A stretch of DNA of 56,289 bases, taken from contig PFBL01000004.1 in the NCBI GenBank assembly GCA_002773355.1, forward strand, positions 1 to 56,289, given 5' to 3'. A program made the position numbers and the translations under genes. The first letter of the stretch is position 1, and the number at the start of each line of letters is the position of its first letter. This document shows, piece after piece, positions 43,903-52,511 of this stretch. The stretch is from Candidatus Kaiserbacteria bacterium CG10_big_fil_rev_8_21_14_0_10_56_12. Lineage in GTDB: Bacteria > Patescibacteriota > Minisyncoccia > Phycocordibacterales > Phycocordibacteraceae. The notes under the pieces were generated by a model that saw nothing but the letters and a program-made list of their open reading frames with translations, had not been told where the DNA came from and searched no databases.

Positions 43903-45035
43903 GACGCCATTGTACCGAATAACGTCCGCATCTGCCCGGCGACCCGATTCCAATCATATTTCTCAACTACGAGACGTCGCGCGTTCTCACACGCCGTCTG
44001 GACCTGCCCGGGCCGCGTCATAACGAGCCGCACCGCCTCGGCAATCTGCTCAGGAGACTCGGGGTCAACCGCAAAGCCGGTTGCGGGCCGATCGGGATTT
44101 CGCTCGGCATCAAACAAAAAGTCTGCAATGCCTCCCGCTTGTGTTGCAATGACCGGCAGGCCCGCCGCCATCGCTTCGACAAAGGAGGCACCAAACCCTT
44201 CAGTGCGCGAAGGACGTATAAACGCATCGCACGCCCGAAGATACGACGGTATATCCTCATGCGCGATATGTCCGGCAAAATGGACTCGTTCGCGTACACC
44301 ACGTCTACGAGCGAGACTCTTCAGTGAAGCGTCATCGGGACCGTCGCCAAGTACGAGAAAGTGTACGTGTACGGGAAGGAGCGGGAGTGCACGAATAACG
44401 TCATCAACGGCGTTCTTGTGGACGAGTCTCGACGAAGTGACCAGCCAAAAGTCGCCCGTCTTTTTCCCCACATCTCGCGGCACCGCGTGCGCGACGCTCT
44501 CTACAGCGGCACCATTAGGAATGATCCTCACCTCCCCGTCATAACCCAAGCGTTGAGGCCACGAGGCTAGGTATACCGAGAGCGCAGAGACGGCTGTCGC
44601 ATGCGTGAATCCATACCGTACGAACGGAAGAAATGGGAGCACGTGCGGTCGTAAGAAAACGTGACGAAATGAGTCTCCATCTTGGAGGGTGAGCACGTAC
44701 GGGATACGCACTCCCCACAGACGCAGTGCCACCACGGGAAGCACCATGTAGCTCATCATGGCCCAGATACCCGTAAATGCTTCGCGTGTGTGCAGAATGC
44801 GAGCGCGACGCGCGGCATGCACGATAAAGGTCATCTTGCCGAGGTATCCGCTCCCGCGACCCACCCGATGCACTATAACGTTATCGACCTGCTCTTCGGC
44901 AGGGTCTGTCACCGACCGTCTCTGGGTGATGAGGTGGAACGTGAGGTCGGGCAAACGCCTCGTGATCTCTCTGATCGCAACCTCTGCCCCACCGACATAG
45001 GGGAAATAGGCCAGTGAGAAAATCAGTATGTTCAT
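43899..45035 (-). CDS. GT4-family glycosyltransferase
   Basis: A 378-aa GT-B transferase with FSLAYFPYVGGAEVAIREI, RIIPNGAAVESV, SRLVHKNAVDDVI and RPSRTEGFGASFVEAMAAGLPVIAT (EX7E as EGFGASFVEAM). First of the GT run, 3 nt after the stop of the HhH/PKD/LTD gene (TAG AAT ATG). TATAGAAT overlaps this point and might add a local leaderless start. Confidence 0.88.
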   Translation of the reverse strand: MNILIFSLAYFPYVGGAEVAIREITRRLPDLTFHLITQRRSVTDPAEEQVDNVIVHRVGRGSGYLGKMTFIVHAARRARILHTREAFTGIWAMMSYMVLPVVALRLWGVRIPYVLTLQDGDSFRHVFLRPHVLPFLPFVRYGFTHATAVSALSVYLASWPQRLGYDGEVRIIPNGAAVESVAHAVPRDVGKKTGDFWLVTSSRLVHKNAVDDVIRALPLLPVHVHFLVLGDGPDDASLKSLARRRGVRERVHFAGHIAHEDIPSYLRACDAFIRPSRTEGFGASFVEAMAAGLPVIATQAGGIADFLFDAERNPDRPATGFAVDPESPEQIAEAVRLVMTRPGQVQTACENARRLVVEKYDWNRVAGQMRTLFGTMAS

Positions 45036-45038
45036 ATT

Positions 45039-46205
45039 CTATAAGACCAGGAGCGCGCCACTCGCTACAACGACTGCCACCAGAAAGCCGAGTGTCCACA
45101 CGGACATGCCGGACCCCTGTCGCGACATCGTTTCGCTCGAGGTCGCGCGGCTAGACGTAGCCGCCCCGAGAGGGACGGTTGTGTTCGTCACTCTCGGGGC
45201 GCTGACTCCTTCAACTGCATGTGCAACTGCGCTCGGTGAGGTAGTAAGAGCAGGCTCGACCGTCTGCATAGTATGAGAACGCGCACGCTCTACCAAAGGT
45301 TGCACCTCGAGAGCACCGACTGTAGGCACCGCGAGTGTGTACCGGCTCGCCGTTGTGCCATCGGGGTACGTTAGTCGGACACTCGGTGACGCCGGCAAGC
45401 GCGTTATGGTCGCGGCAAAAACTACCGACGTATTCGGCAAGACCACCGTCCCCCGAGGGATACGAAACGATCCCTGCCCTGCAAACAAGGCCCACCCCGA
45501 GAGATCGAGCCGCTCTGCGGTATCGTTCGCTATCACGACACCCTCGTTCGTGATAGCAATAATCCGCGCCTTCACTTGGTCTACCGTGACTACCAGTTCT
45601 CCGCGCGCGTGCGTGGCCCCTGCCATCGCTTCTGCAGTGATGAGGTACGAACCCGTGTAGTGATAGGTCTTATCAATCGTTGCTCCCTCTGCCGAGGATC
45701 CGTCACCAAAGCTCCACTCGATCCGCGCGGGCGTGTACGCATCTCCCCGCAGGGTGGTTACGCGCGCATGCATGTCAAATGGGATGTGGAGTGAGGCGTG
45801 CGAGGGGCCCTCGATGGTGACGATCAGATCTGCGGGCGGCGCGGTCGACAACGAAGACCCGGTAGTGGCGGGCGGTGTGCCTGAGGACGTGCTGGTCGCG
45901 CCACCAGAGGGCGCCTCTGCGGTCGTCGCGCCGCCCGTCGCCGTTACACCAGAGACGGTAATAAGGTCTCGAATGTTAGCAAACGTGGATGGCCCAATAC
46001 CGCTCACGTTCATAATGTCCTCGGTCTGTGCGAACGGGCCGTTCGCCCACCGATACTCAACGATCGCTGTGGCCTTCGATGGCCCGATACCTGGCAAAGC
46101 ATCGAAATCGGTCGCCGATGCGGTATTGATATCGAGGAGTGACGCGTGCGCCACTATTGGGACGGCGACAAGCACTACGCGCGTCGTATAAAAAATCTTA
46201 TGCAT
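45039..46205 (-). CDS. Exported ComEA-type HhH protein with PKD and lamin-tail-like domains
   Basis: A 388-aa protein with, in order: a signal peptide (about 1-22), a double helix-hairpin-helix domain of the ComEA type (about 23-85, LLDINTASATDFDALPGIGP and VSGIGPSTFANI), a Thr/Ser/Gly-rich linker, a PKD-like domain (about 125-210, WSFGDGSSAEG), a lamin-tail-like domain (about 212-290, AERLDLSGWALF), another low-complexity linker and a C-terminal membrane segment (about 366-388). ComEA domains bind double-stranded DNA during uptake. The tail anchor implies cell-surface display. It overlaps the ATPase gene by 8 nt. Confidence 0.85.
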   Translation of the reverse strand: MHKIFYTTRVVLVAVPIVAHASLLDINTASATDFDALPGIGPSKATAIVEYRWANGPFAQTEDIMNVSGIGPSTFANIRDLITVSGVTATGGATTAEAPSGGATSTSSGTPPATTGSSLSTAPPADLIVTIEGPSHASLHIPFDMHARVTTLRGDAYTPARIEWSFGDGSSAEGATIDKTYHYTGSYLITAEAMAGATHARGELVVTVDQVKARIIAITNEGVVIANDTAERLDLSGWALFAGQGSFRIPRGTVVLPNTSVVFAATITRLPASPSVRLTYPDGTTASRYTLAVPTVGALEVQPLVERARSHTMQTVEPALTTSPSAVAHAVEGVSAPRVTNTTVPLGAATSSRATSSETMSRQGSGMSVWTLGFLVAVVVASGALLVL

Positions 46206-47964
46206 CGCCTTTCAGCACCTTTCGCAAAGTCTCCTCTGGGACCTCAAACGGTTGGTGTGTCTCGGTCGTTGACACAGCCTCTGGCCCCATCTGAGTCGTC
46301 TGCGCCGGCGAGTGGAGCGGCGCGTTCTTTGGTGACGCACCGCTCTTTGCTTGATCGGACGTGCGTTCACCAACGACGCCTGCAAGCGCCCCTTTCAAGG
46401 ATCGGTCCTTTTGCTCCTTTGCGCGTTGCTGTTCATGACTGACCTTCGCGGTCATCTCGCGCAACAAGGTCCTCAGATCCTGGGGGGTCTTAGCGCTTTG
46501 TGCGGGCTGTTTTGGTGCGGAGATAGGAGGTCGCTCAGTGTGCGTTGGTGCGCTCCTTCTCTCCACTGCCCTCTTTTCTTCGATGCGACGCGGCTCGACT
46601 GGCCGCGCCTTGGGCGCGACGGGCTTCGTGTAGGATCGCTTCATCCGAGCATCCTGCGGTGCTGGCGCAGCTTGCGATTCGTTGAGTTCGTCAATAATTT
46701 TCTGCTCGACACCGGCACGAGGTGCCGCAAATTGTGTGCGCGACGCCGCGATAACCTGCTCGCGGTACGAGACGGGCGGGGCCTCAATGGGGGGAATGGT
46801 CGTAGCAGAAAAGGGCGCTGACCCGACCCCGTCGATCATGAGCGATAGGTAGACTTGTCGTCGATCGAGCGCGACGATGTCCTCCTTGGTAAACTTTGGC
46901 ATGAAAATCGTCTCAAGCACCTCGGCGTCAAACGGCCCCACGCGAAACGCGACTGTCGTGCCGACGTTGCCAAAAACAGCGTCACGCACCTCCTCCTCCA
47001 TTTGCTCGACATACTGGTGCGCAATCGTAAGATTCAATTTGTATTTGCGCGATTCAGAGAGAATCTCGGCGAAGGTCTCGTTCGCAAAGTTCTGGAACTC
47101 GTCTACATAAAAATAGCAGTTAGGGAGCTGTGCGAGTTCACTCGCCGAATGCTCAGCGCGACTCATCGCCGCGAGGAAGATACGCGTCGTGAGCATCGAG
47201 CCGAGCAGTCGCATGTTAGTCTCGCCGACAAGGCCCTTAGACAAGTTGACCAGGAGAATCTTCTGATGGTCCATCATGTCGCGAATGTCGAAGGAGGACT
47301 TCGGCTGTCCGATGATGTTGCGGATCAGCGGGTTGCCCGTGAACTGCCCCACCTTGTTCTGGATAGCGGGGGTGGCCTCTTGCGTATACCGATCGCCATA
47401 GTTTGCAAACTCCTTGGTCCAAAAGTCTTTCACTACCGGGTCCTTCACGTTATCGACGACCCGAGTCCGATAGACTTTGTCGGTGTACATGCGGTTGACG
47501 CCGAGCAGTGTCGCGTCGGGATACTCGAGCAGTGCCAAGAGTGTGTTGGTGAGGATGTACTCCATGCGGGCGCTCCATGCGTCCTCCCAGATCTTCTTGA
47601 ACGTGGCCATGAGGCCGCTCACCACGAGGTGCCGCCGGTCATATCCCACGTCCTCCATAATGTTGAAGGCAATGGGGTTCTCGAGGTCAAACGGTGCAAA
47701 ATACACCACGTCGTTGATACGATCTTCGGGAATGTAGTCGAGCAATCGATCGACCGTGCCACCGTGAGGGTCGATAAAGGCGATACCTTCGCCATTACGT
47801 ATATCTTGAATCGCCATGTTCTCGAGCAAGGTTGACTTGCCCATGCCCGTCTTGCCGATCACGTACATGTGCCGATCACGATCCTTCGTCTTGATACCGA
47901 AGGGTACGTTCTGGCCGCGCGCGTCGGTGGCCGCAAAATACGTCACGCGCTCCGGGTTATACAT
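46198..47964 (-). CDS. VirB4/TraG-like conjugation-type ATPase with disordered tail
   Basis: A 588-aa protein with Walker A GKTGMGKST at 37-45, FIDPHGG at 63-69 and Walker B-like CYFYVDEFQNF near 290-300, the pattern of type IV secretion and DNA-coupling ATPases. No N-terminal membrane segments, so it is cytoplasmic. Residues from about 420 on are Pro/Ala/Lys/Glu-rich and disordered. Such stand-alone ATPases are widespread in Patescibacteria and are often assumed to drive DNA or pilus transport. With the neighbouring DNA-binding HhH protein it suggests a DNA-import or transfer machine. A TATACT box lies 7 nt before the start. Confidence 0.85.
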   Translation of the reverse strand: MYNPERVTYFAATDARGQNVPFGIKTKDRDRHMYVIGKTGMGKSTLLENMAIQDIRNGEGIAFIDPHGGTVDRLLDYIPEDRINDVVYFAPFDLENPIAFNIMEDVGYDRRHLVVSGLMATFKKIWEDAWSARMEYILTNTLLALLEYPDATLLGVNRMYTDKVYRTRVVDNVKDPVVKDFWTKEFANYGDRYTQEATPAIQNKVGQFTGNPLIRNIIGQPKSSFDIRDMMDHQKILLVNLSKGLVGETNMRLLGSMLTTRIFLAAMSRAEHSASELAQLPNCYFYVDEFQNFANETFAEILSESRKYKLNLTIAHQYVEQMEEEVRDAVFGNVGTTVAFRVGPFDAEVLETIFMPKFTKEDIVALDRRQVYLSLMIDGVGSAPFSATTIPPIEAPPVSYREQVIAASRTQFAAPRAGVEQKIIDELNESQAAPAPQDARMKRSYTKPVAPKARPVEPRRIEEKRAVERRSAPTHTERPPISAPKQPAQSAKTPQDLRTLLREMTAKVSHEQQRAKEQKDRSLKGALAGVVGERTSDQAKSGASPKNAPLHSPAQTTQMGPEAVSTTETHQPFEVPEETLRKVLKGDA

Positions 47965-47971
47965 CCCTTCA

Positions 47972-47977
47972 AGTATA
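47972..47977 (-). promoter_or_regulatory. -10 box with leaderless spacing, ATPase gene
   Basis: TATACT followed by 7 nt (TGAAGGG) and ATG 47964. A short hairpin TCCCGC-AGA-GCGGGA lies just upstream (47983-47997), possibly a weak terminator of the small membrane protein gene. Confidence 0.6.
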
Positions 47978-48009
47978 GCAAATCCCGCTCTGCGGGACGT
48001 GCGGTTTAT

Positions 48010-48237
48010 TTATATTGGTGAGACGCTTGACGGAGGCTCTGCAGAGACCGGCGGTTCTGTTACGGGAGCGTGCGCACGCGGCTCTCCATCGCGCGCGGTA
48101 CGCATCGCGAGCCCGATACCCATCACGCTCGCCCCGACGACGACGAGGAAGAGTGTCCGGAGTGCCGAGGGAACTCCGGAGAGGGGGGCAATCATAGTGA
48201 GGACCCCGAGGACAATAAGCGTGCTTGATCGTGACAT
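48010..48237 (-). CDS. Small membrane protein
   Basis: A 75-aa protein with two hydrophobic stretches (about 7-22, LIVLGVLTMIAPLSGV, and 27-45, LRTLFLVVVGASVMGIGLA), then a Pro/Ser-rich cytoplasmic or external tail. Function unknown. It has its own promoter element: TATACT ends 6 nt before its ATG and overlaps the stop of rsmI. Good codon pattern and a tidy position between rsmI and the ATPase gene support that it is real. Confidence 0.7.
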   Translation of the reverse strand: MSRSSTLIVLGVLTMIAPLSGVPSALRTLFLVVVGASVMGIGLAMRTARDGEPRAHAPVTEPPVSAEPPSSVSPI

Positions 48238-48243
48238 ACGTCA

Positions 48244-48249
48244 AGTATA
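48244..48249 (-). promoter_or_regulatory. -10 box with leaderless spacing, small membrane protein gene
   Basis: TGA-TATACT followed by 6 nt and ATG 48237. The TGA is the rsmI stop codon, as at the methyltransferase start (24607). Confidence 0.6.
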
Positions 48250-48948
48250 TCAGGGCACCAGGAGCACCACAAACTCGCCCCGCACGTGCTCGGGAGTGGC
48301 TTCAAAGTAGTCGCGGAGCTCGGCCGGCGCGCCTGAGACGACCTCCTCGTGGAGCTTGGTGAGCTCTCGCCCGACAATCGCTCGTGAGAGACCGCACTCT
48401 GCGGCTTCTTCAAGCAGTTTGAGGATGCGGTGCGGTGATTCATACAACACGACCGGTAGCTCGCTCTCGGCGATTCGTTTGAGCGCGGTCTGCCTCCCTT
48501 TCTTATGGGGCAAGAACCCGAGGAACGTGAAGCCTGTCGTCTCGAGACCCGCGATAGAGATGAGTGCGGTGAGCGCTGATGCGCCCGGGATCGCCTCGAT
48601 GTGTATCTCCCTCCCCGCTTCGCCGGCTGCGATGCAGGACCGGACAGCGGCGACGAGTCGCTGTCCGGGATCAGAGACACCCGGCGTACCCGCATCGCTC
48701 ACATACACCACGTGCTCGCCCGCGCAGAGGCGCCCGATAATCTCGTCGGCCTTCGTTGCCTCCGTGGCCGCATCGAGACGCTGTAGAGGCTTCTGTATCT
48801 CGTAGCGCGCAAGCAGTTTTGAAATGACTCGCGTATCCTCGGCGTAGATAACGTCGCACTCTTTAAGAGTACGCAGTGCACGCAGAGTAATATCCTCCAA
48901 ATTCCCTATTGGTGTTGCAACTATGGAGAGCGTCGCGGTGGGAGTCAT
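48250..48948 (-). CDS. rsmI: 16S rRNA (cytidine(1402)-2'-O)-methyltransferase
   Basis: A 232-aa tetrapyrrole-methylase-fold enzyme. The N-terminal VATPIGNLEDITLRALRTL, EDTRVISKLL, YVSDAGTPGVSDPG and GFLPHKKGR segments are diagnostic of RsmI, which 2'-O-methylates C1402 in the ribosomal P-site region. Slightly short compared with the E. coli protein because the C-terminal domain is missing. C1402 and its surroundings are intact in the 16S piece of this window. The ATG overlaps the murC stop (ATGA). Confidence 0.93.
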   Translation of the reverse strand: MTPTATLSIVATPIGNLEDITLRALRTLKECDVIYAEDTRVISKLLARYEIQKPLQRLDAATEATKADEIIGRLCAGEHVVYVSDAGTPGVSDPGQRLVAAVRSCIAAGEAGREIHIEAIPGASALTALISIAGLETTGFTFLGFLPHKKGRQTALKRIAESELPVVLYESPHRILKLLEEAAECGLSRAIVGRELTKLHEEVVSGAPAELRDYFEATPEHVRGEFVVLLVP

Positions 48949-50231
48949 GCTGGTATTTGTACGAGCTGATCGGCGACTTTGTAGATGTCGCCGGCGCCCA
49001 TGGTCATGATGGTGTCGCTCGGGCCAGCCGTGCTAAGAGCTTCTTCAATGGCTTCAAAAGAGTCGAGTGCCGTCGCGTGACCGCCCTGCGCATTAATGCG
49101 GTCGGCAAGAGTCTTGTTGGATACCGAGCCGTCATCTGTTTCTCGCGCGGCGTAGATGGGCGCGACGAAAACCTTGTCAGCGTTGCTAAAGGCGCCCGCA
49201 AAGTCGTCGAGCAGATCGCGCGTGCGGCTATAGAGGTGTGGGTGAAAAGCGACAAAGATCCTACCCTTCGGTGCGACCTCACGGAGCGCCGTAAGCGTCT
49301 CTCTGATTGCGGTCGGATGGTGCGCGTAGTCGTCATACACGCGCGCGCCATTTTTTGTCTGGCCCTTGTACTCAAACCGACGCCACGTCCCCTGGAACGT
49401 GCTGAGCGAGAGAGCAAGTTGCTCCTGAACTAATTCAGGAGCAACGATACGCGCGGCCGCTGCGGCCGCGCGGGCGTTCATTTGATTAAAAGCGCCGGGC
49501 ATTTGGAGACCATACAGGCCCTCGTGCGTGTAGTCGATGATACGACACGCCGCTGTTTTCAGTACCGATGCGATATGTGGATGATGAGGATCGGTCACGA
49601 TGGCACCGTCGGCAGGCACCTTCGCGATGGCCATGGCAAAGGTGGCCTGTAGCGCCTCGAGCGAGGCGAAGTAGTCGGTGTGGTCCCACTCAAGATTGGT
49701 GATCACCAGCACCGAGGGAGAGAGCTCGAGCAGATGGTCTTTGTATTCGCACGCCTCGACGACAAAAAGCTCCGAATCGCCATGCACATAGTTACTGGCA
49801 AAGTCTTTGACAATAGAGCCGATAACCGCTGTGGGCGATGCTCCAGCGTCTTTTAAAATCTTGGTGAGCATACTGGTCGTGGTCGACTTACCATGCGTAC
49901 CCGCGACCGCCACCGTCTTTGTGCCCGCCAGGACGCGCCCCAGCATGGCGAAGTAGGAACACTGTTCGATACCGAGCTCTTCTGCATGTGCGCGTTCCGG
50001 ATTATCTGCCGGTACCGAATCACTGTAGACAACGATCGTGGCGTCTTCGGGTACATTTTCCTTCTTCTGCCCGATAACGACTTTGATCCCTTTCTGCTCG
50101 AGGAGTGCCGTCAGGGGGCTCACCTCTCGATCAGAGCCCGTGACCTTGGCTCCCTGGTCGTACATAAGCTGCGCGAGAGCACTCATGCCGACGCCCCCGA
50201 TACCGACAAAATGCACCTTCTGAGCCTTCAT
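48945..50231 (-). CDS. murC: UDP-N-acetylmuramate--L-alanine ligase
   Basis: A 428-aa Mur ligase, somewhat shorter than typical MurC. N-terminal GIGGVGMSALAQLM (10-23) binds the UDP part, GTHGKSTTT (111-119) is the P-loop, ITNLEWDHTDYF holds the Mg-site residues, and DDYAHHPTAI lies at the start of the C-terminal domain. It adds L-Ala to UDP-MurNAc in the cytoplasm. It follows the aminotransferase gene by 12 nt; a TAGAGT box ends 6 nt before the ATG (50238-50243) and could add an internal leaderless start. Confidence 0.95.
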   Translation of the reverse strand: MKAQKVHFVGIGGVGMSALAQLMYDQGAKVTGSDREVSPLTALLEQKGIKVVIGQKKENVPEDATIVVYSDSVPADNPERAHAEELGIEQCSYFAMLGRVLAGTKTVAVAGTHGKSTTTSMLTKILKDAGASPTAVIGSIVKDFASNYVHGDSELFVVEACEYKDHLLELSPSVLVITNLEWDHTDYFASLEALQATFAMAIAKVPADGAIVTDPHHPHIASVLKTAACRIIDYTHEGLYGLQMPGAFNQMNARAAAAAARIVAPELVQEQLALSLSTFQGTWRRFEYKGQTKNGARVYDDYAHHPTAIRETLTALREVAPKGRIFVAFHPHLYSRTRDLLDDFAGAFSNADKVFVAPIYAARETDDGSVSNKTLADRINAQGGHATALDSFEAIEEALSTAGPSDTIMTMGAGDIYKVADQLVQIPA

Positions 50232-50243
50232 CTAGCCACTCTA

Positions 50244-51170
50244 TCACTTCTTCACTAGATACGTCAGAAATGCTTCGTACTGCGTACTCTCTCCGTGGAG
50301 TACGTGCCGATGTGCTTCGCGCAGGCGTTTGGTCACGGGGCCACTCGCGCCATCACCAATTTGTCGCGCATCTACCTCACTAATCGGAGCAACGAAGGCC
50401 GAGGTGCCCGACGCGAAAACCTCGTCTGCCACATAGAGCTCGGTGAGGTCGATTGTCCGCTCAACGACGGGTAGGCCGAAATCGGTGGCGAGCTCAAGGA
50501 CCGTACGCCTCGTGATGCCCTCGAGAATATCGCTCGATGCTCCTGGCGTGATGAGTGTGCCGTCCCGCACGATGAAAATATTGGCCGCAGAGAGTTCACA
50601 CACATGCCCGGCAACATCGAGAAAAATGCAGTCGTCGTAGCCGCTGTCGAGAGCATCTTGCTTCGCCAACACCGAGTTGACATAGGCGCCGTTGACCTTG
50701 GCACGTGAGGGTATCGCGTAGTCGGGGATCCGGCGCCAGACACTCGTCTTCACGCGCGCACCGCGCGTCGGCAATATCGGGGTCGCCTCGTAGACAAAGA
50801 TGCTGAGCGTCGTCTCGAGCCCGCGTGAGCGCGTGCCGGGGAGTTGTGCGCTCACGTGCACCGTCGCGCGTACAAACACGTCTTCGCGTATTCGATTCGC
50901 ACGTACCGTCGCGGCCACCGCTTTCTCAAAGGCGGTGAGGCCCCACCGCTTCTCGAACGTATCAATGCCGATAATCCTTGCCGAATTGCGAAGACGCGTG
51001 AGATGGTCGGTGAGGCGGAAAGCGGCGGGGCCTTTTTTCGTCATGCTGACCGGGAAGACCGTATAGACACTGAGTCCGTACAAGACGGCCGAGGTCGCGA
51101 CGCCGAGCGACGCCTGCTTGAGCGGTACGATCTTGTTGCCTAAAAAGGCCTTCGGATAGATCCTTGCCAT
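50244..51170 (-). CDS. Class IV aminotransferase (branched-chain aminotransferase-like)
   Basis: A 308-aa PLP enzyme of fold-type IV. The PLP lysine is in SRAKVNGAYVNSVLA near 156-170, followed by the ELSAANIFIV loop and GITRRTVLELA, as in IlvE. No other branched-chain amino acid gene is adjacent; it sits between murI and murC. A role with D-amino acids (D-Ala/D-Glu transamination, as class IV DAAT enzymes do) or supply of Glu for MurI is possible, but the sequence motifs are nearer to IlvE. ATG 51170 follows the murI stop by 4 nt. Confidence 0.85.
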   Translation of the reverse strand: MARIYPKAFLGNKIVPLKQASLGVATSAVLYGLSVYTVFPVSMTKKGPAAFRLTDHLTRLRNSARIIGIDTFEKRWGLTAFEKAVAATVRANRIREDVFVRATVHVSAQLPGTRSRGLETTLSIFVYEATPILPTRGARVKTSVWRRIPDYAIPSRAKVNGAYVNSVLAKQDALDSGYDDCIFLDVAGHVCELSAANIFIVRDGTLITPGASSDILEGITRRTVLELATDFGLPVVERTIDLTELYVADEVFASGTSAFVAPISEVDARQIGDGASGPVTKRLREAHRHVLHGESTQYEAFLTYLVKK

Positions 51171-51174
51171 GGCA

Positions 51175-51924
51175 TCACTCTATCACCTCTATACGAGGCG
51201 TGCCCACGTGTGACCATAGGTGTGCCACGCGGTCGCGAAAGAGCGCCGATTCGCGACTAATCAGGAAGCGCGTCGTGCCACCGCCCTCCTCGCTCTGCGC
51301 CAGGCGCTCCTCTACACGCTTGGCGACGGCCACAGCCGGATCGATGATCTCAATAGGTACGTATTTAAATATGTATTTAAATACGTACTCTACGAGCGGG
51401 TAGTGCGTGCACCCGAGAATAAGAGTGTCGTAGCGACTGAGGTCAACGGTGGCAAAGGCATCGCGGATAATGCGCTCGATCTCTGCGTCCGAGCTACCGA
51501 ATTCGATCGCGCCAGCAAGCTCCGGTATCGCAACGGTCGCAATCTCTTTGTCGATCTCGTGAAAGGCGCGCTGATAGATCTGAGAATCAATGGTCGCGGG
51601 TGTCGCCGTGAGCACAATCCGCGCCGGCGTGCCTCGGAATGATGCCGCGGTCGGCTCGGTCATCTCGGTGAGGTGCGGGAGCGGTGAGGAGAGAGCCAAC
51701 GCCGCCGAGACACTATTACACGCACTCACGATATGGTGCGCTCCCATGCTTTGCAGTAGCTCGACGGCGTCCTTAGTTAAGCGTACCAACTCGTTATGCG
51801 TCTTCGTGCCATAGGGCGCGTTCTTGATATCGCCGAAGTAGAGGATGTCGGCCTTGGGTAAGCGTACACGGACCTCCTTTAGCACGGTGAGCCCGCCCGA
51901 TCCCGAGTCAAAGACGCCGATCAT
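51175..51924 (-). CDS. murI: Glutamate racemase
   Basis: A 249-aa cofactor-independent racemase that makes D-Glu for peptidoglycan. It has FDSGSGGLTVLKE near 5-17, the first catalytic Cys in SACNSVSAA (about C69) and the second in LGCTHYPLVEY (about C171), with APYGTK in between. The stretch after the second Cys, EYVFKYIFKYV, is encoded by an AT-rich tandem/palindromic repeat (51357-51388) but does not disturb length much. It overlaps pgeF by 4 nt. Confidence 0.94.
   Translation of the reverse strand: MIGVFDSGSGGLTVLKEVRVRLPKADILYFGDIKNAPYGTKTHNELVRLTKDAVELLQSMGAHHIVSACNSVSAALALSSPLPHLTEMTEPTAASFRGTPARIVLTATPATIDSQIYQRAFHEIDKEIATVAIPELAGAIEFGSSDAEIERIIRDAFATVDLSRYDTLILGCTHYPLVEYVFKYIFKYVPIEIIDPAVAVAKRVEERLAQSEEGGGTTRFLISRESALFRDRVAHLWSHVGTPRIEVIE
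51357..51388. repeat. AT-rich near-palindrome with tandem 12-bp unit inside murI
   Basis: Two copies of a 12-bp unit (GTATTTAAATAY) flanked by GTAC on both sides form a 32-bp near-perfect palindrome, mismatched only at the centre. It is coding and translates to the repeated VFKYIFKYV in murI. Base composition is very different from the GC-rich surroundings. Confidence 0.75.
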
Positions 51925-52511
51925 ACGCTAGGGAACCGAACCGTCGTTATATATCGCTCAGTCGTTTTGTCCCGACGGTAGCTCGGGAAGGATAAGTTCT
52001 CGGTCGTACGTAGATCAAAGACCGTCTCTCGTGGCAAGAGCACGGCGATCGCCGCCTTGAAGTCGAAGATGATTCGCCCTCCGCTCTCGTCGAGAAAGGT
52101 GGTGCCACATTTCTCGACAATCTGCTCGTAGCAAAAATCCTTTTTGATCTCAAAAGAATTAAGAAAGGGCGCGACGTACACCTGGAGACTGTCTTGGCTA
52201 AAGCGATCACGCATCTTCTCAACGAGCCCGAGACACAGGCCGCGCCAGCCAATATGCGCGATGCCGATGCGTGTCTCGTCGCTCATGCACACTGGCGCAC
52301 AGTCGGCGGTCTTGATACCGAGCGTTTTGCTCCTGTCTTCGGTCGTGAGCGCATCACAGTTGCTGAGGTCCTCTGTGCCGGTGCGTATGTCAGTGATGGT
52401 GGCCTCGTGTGGGAGCTTGGGGATCACGATCGCATCGCTCGGCACCGTATCTGCGCTCAGGTAGAGCTCTACGTGCATCCCGGGGAAATCGAGGCTAGTC
52501 CCATGCTCCAT
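51921..52511 (-). CDS. pgeF: Peptidoglycan editing factor, laccase-domain (YfiH/PgeF-like)
   Basis: A 196-aa Cu-oxidase_4 (DUF152) protein. The zinc-type site residues are in KLPHEATI (His), IKTADCAPVC (Cys) and IAHIGWRGLCLGL (His); the C-terminal SFPSYRRDKTTERY is also diagnostic. In E. coli this protein removes L-Ser wrongly attached by MurC, so the setting among mur genes fits well. It is shorter than usual at the N-terminus (about 40 residues). Start is either ATG 52511 (17-nt overlap with murD) or ATG 52478 after the murD stop. Confidence 0.85.
   Translation of the reverse strand: MEHGTSLDFPGMHVELYLSADTVPSDAIVIPKLPHEATITDIRTGTEDLSNCDALTTEDRSKTLGIKTADCAPVCMSDETRIGIAHIGWRGLCLGLVEKMRDRFSQDSLQVYVAPFLNSFEIKKDFCYEQIVEKCGTTFLDESGGRIIFDFKAAIAVLLPRETVFDLRTTENLSFPSYRRDKTTERYITTVRFPSV

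Noticed and set aside
47965-47971. AAGGG directly before the ATPase ATG as a ribosome binding site
   Set aside because: It touches the start codon with no spacing and overlaps the expected transcription start from the TATACT box.
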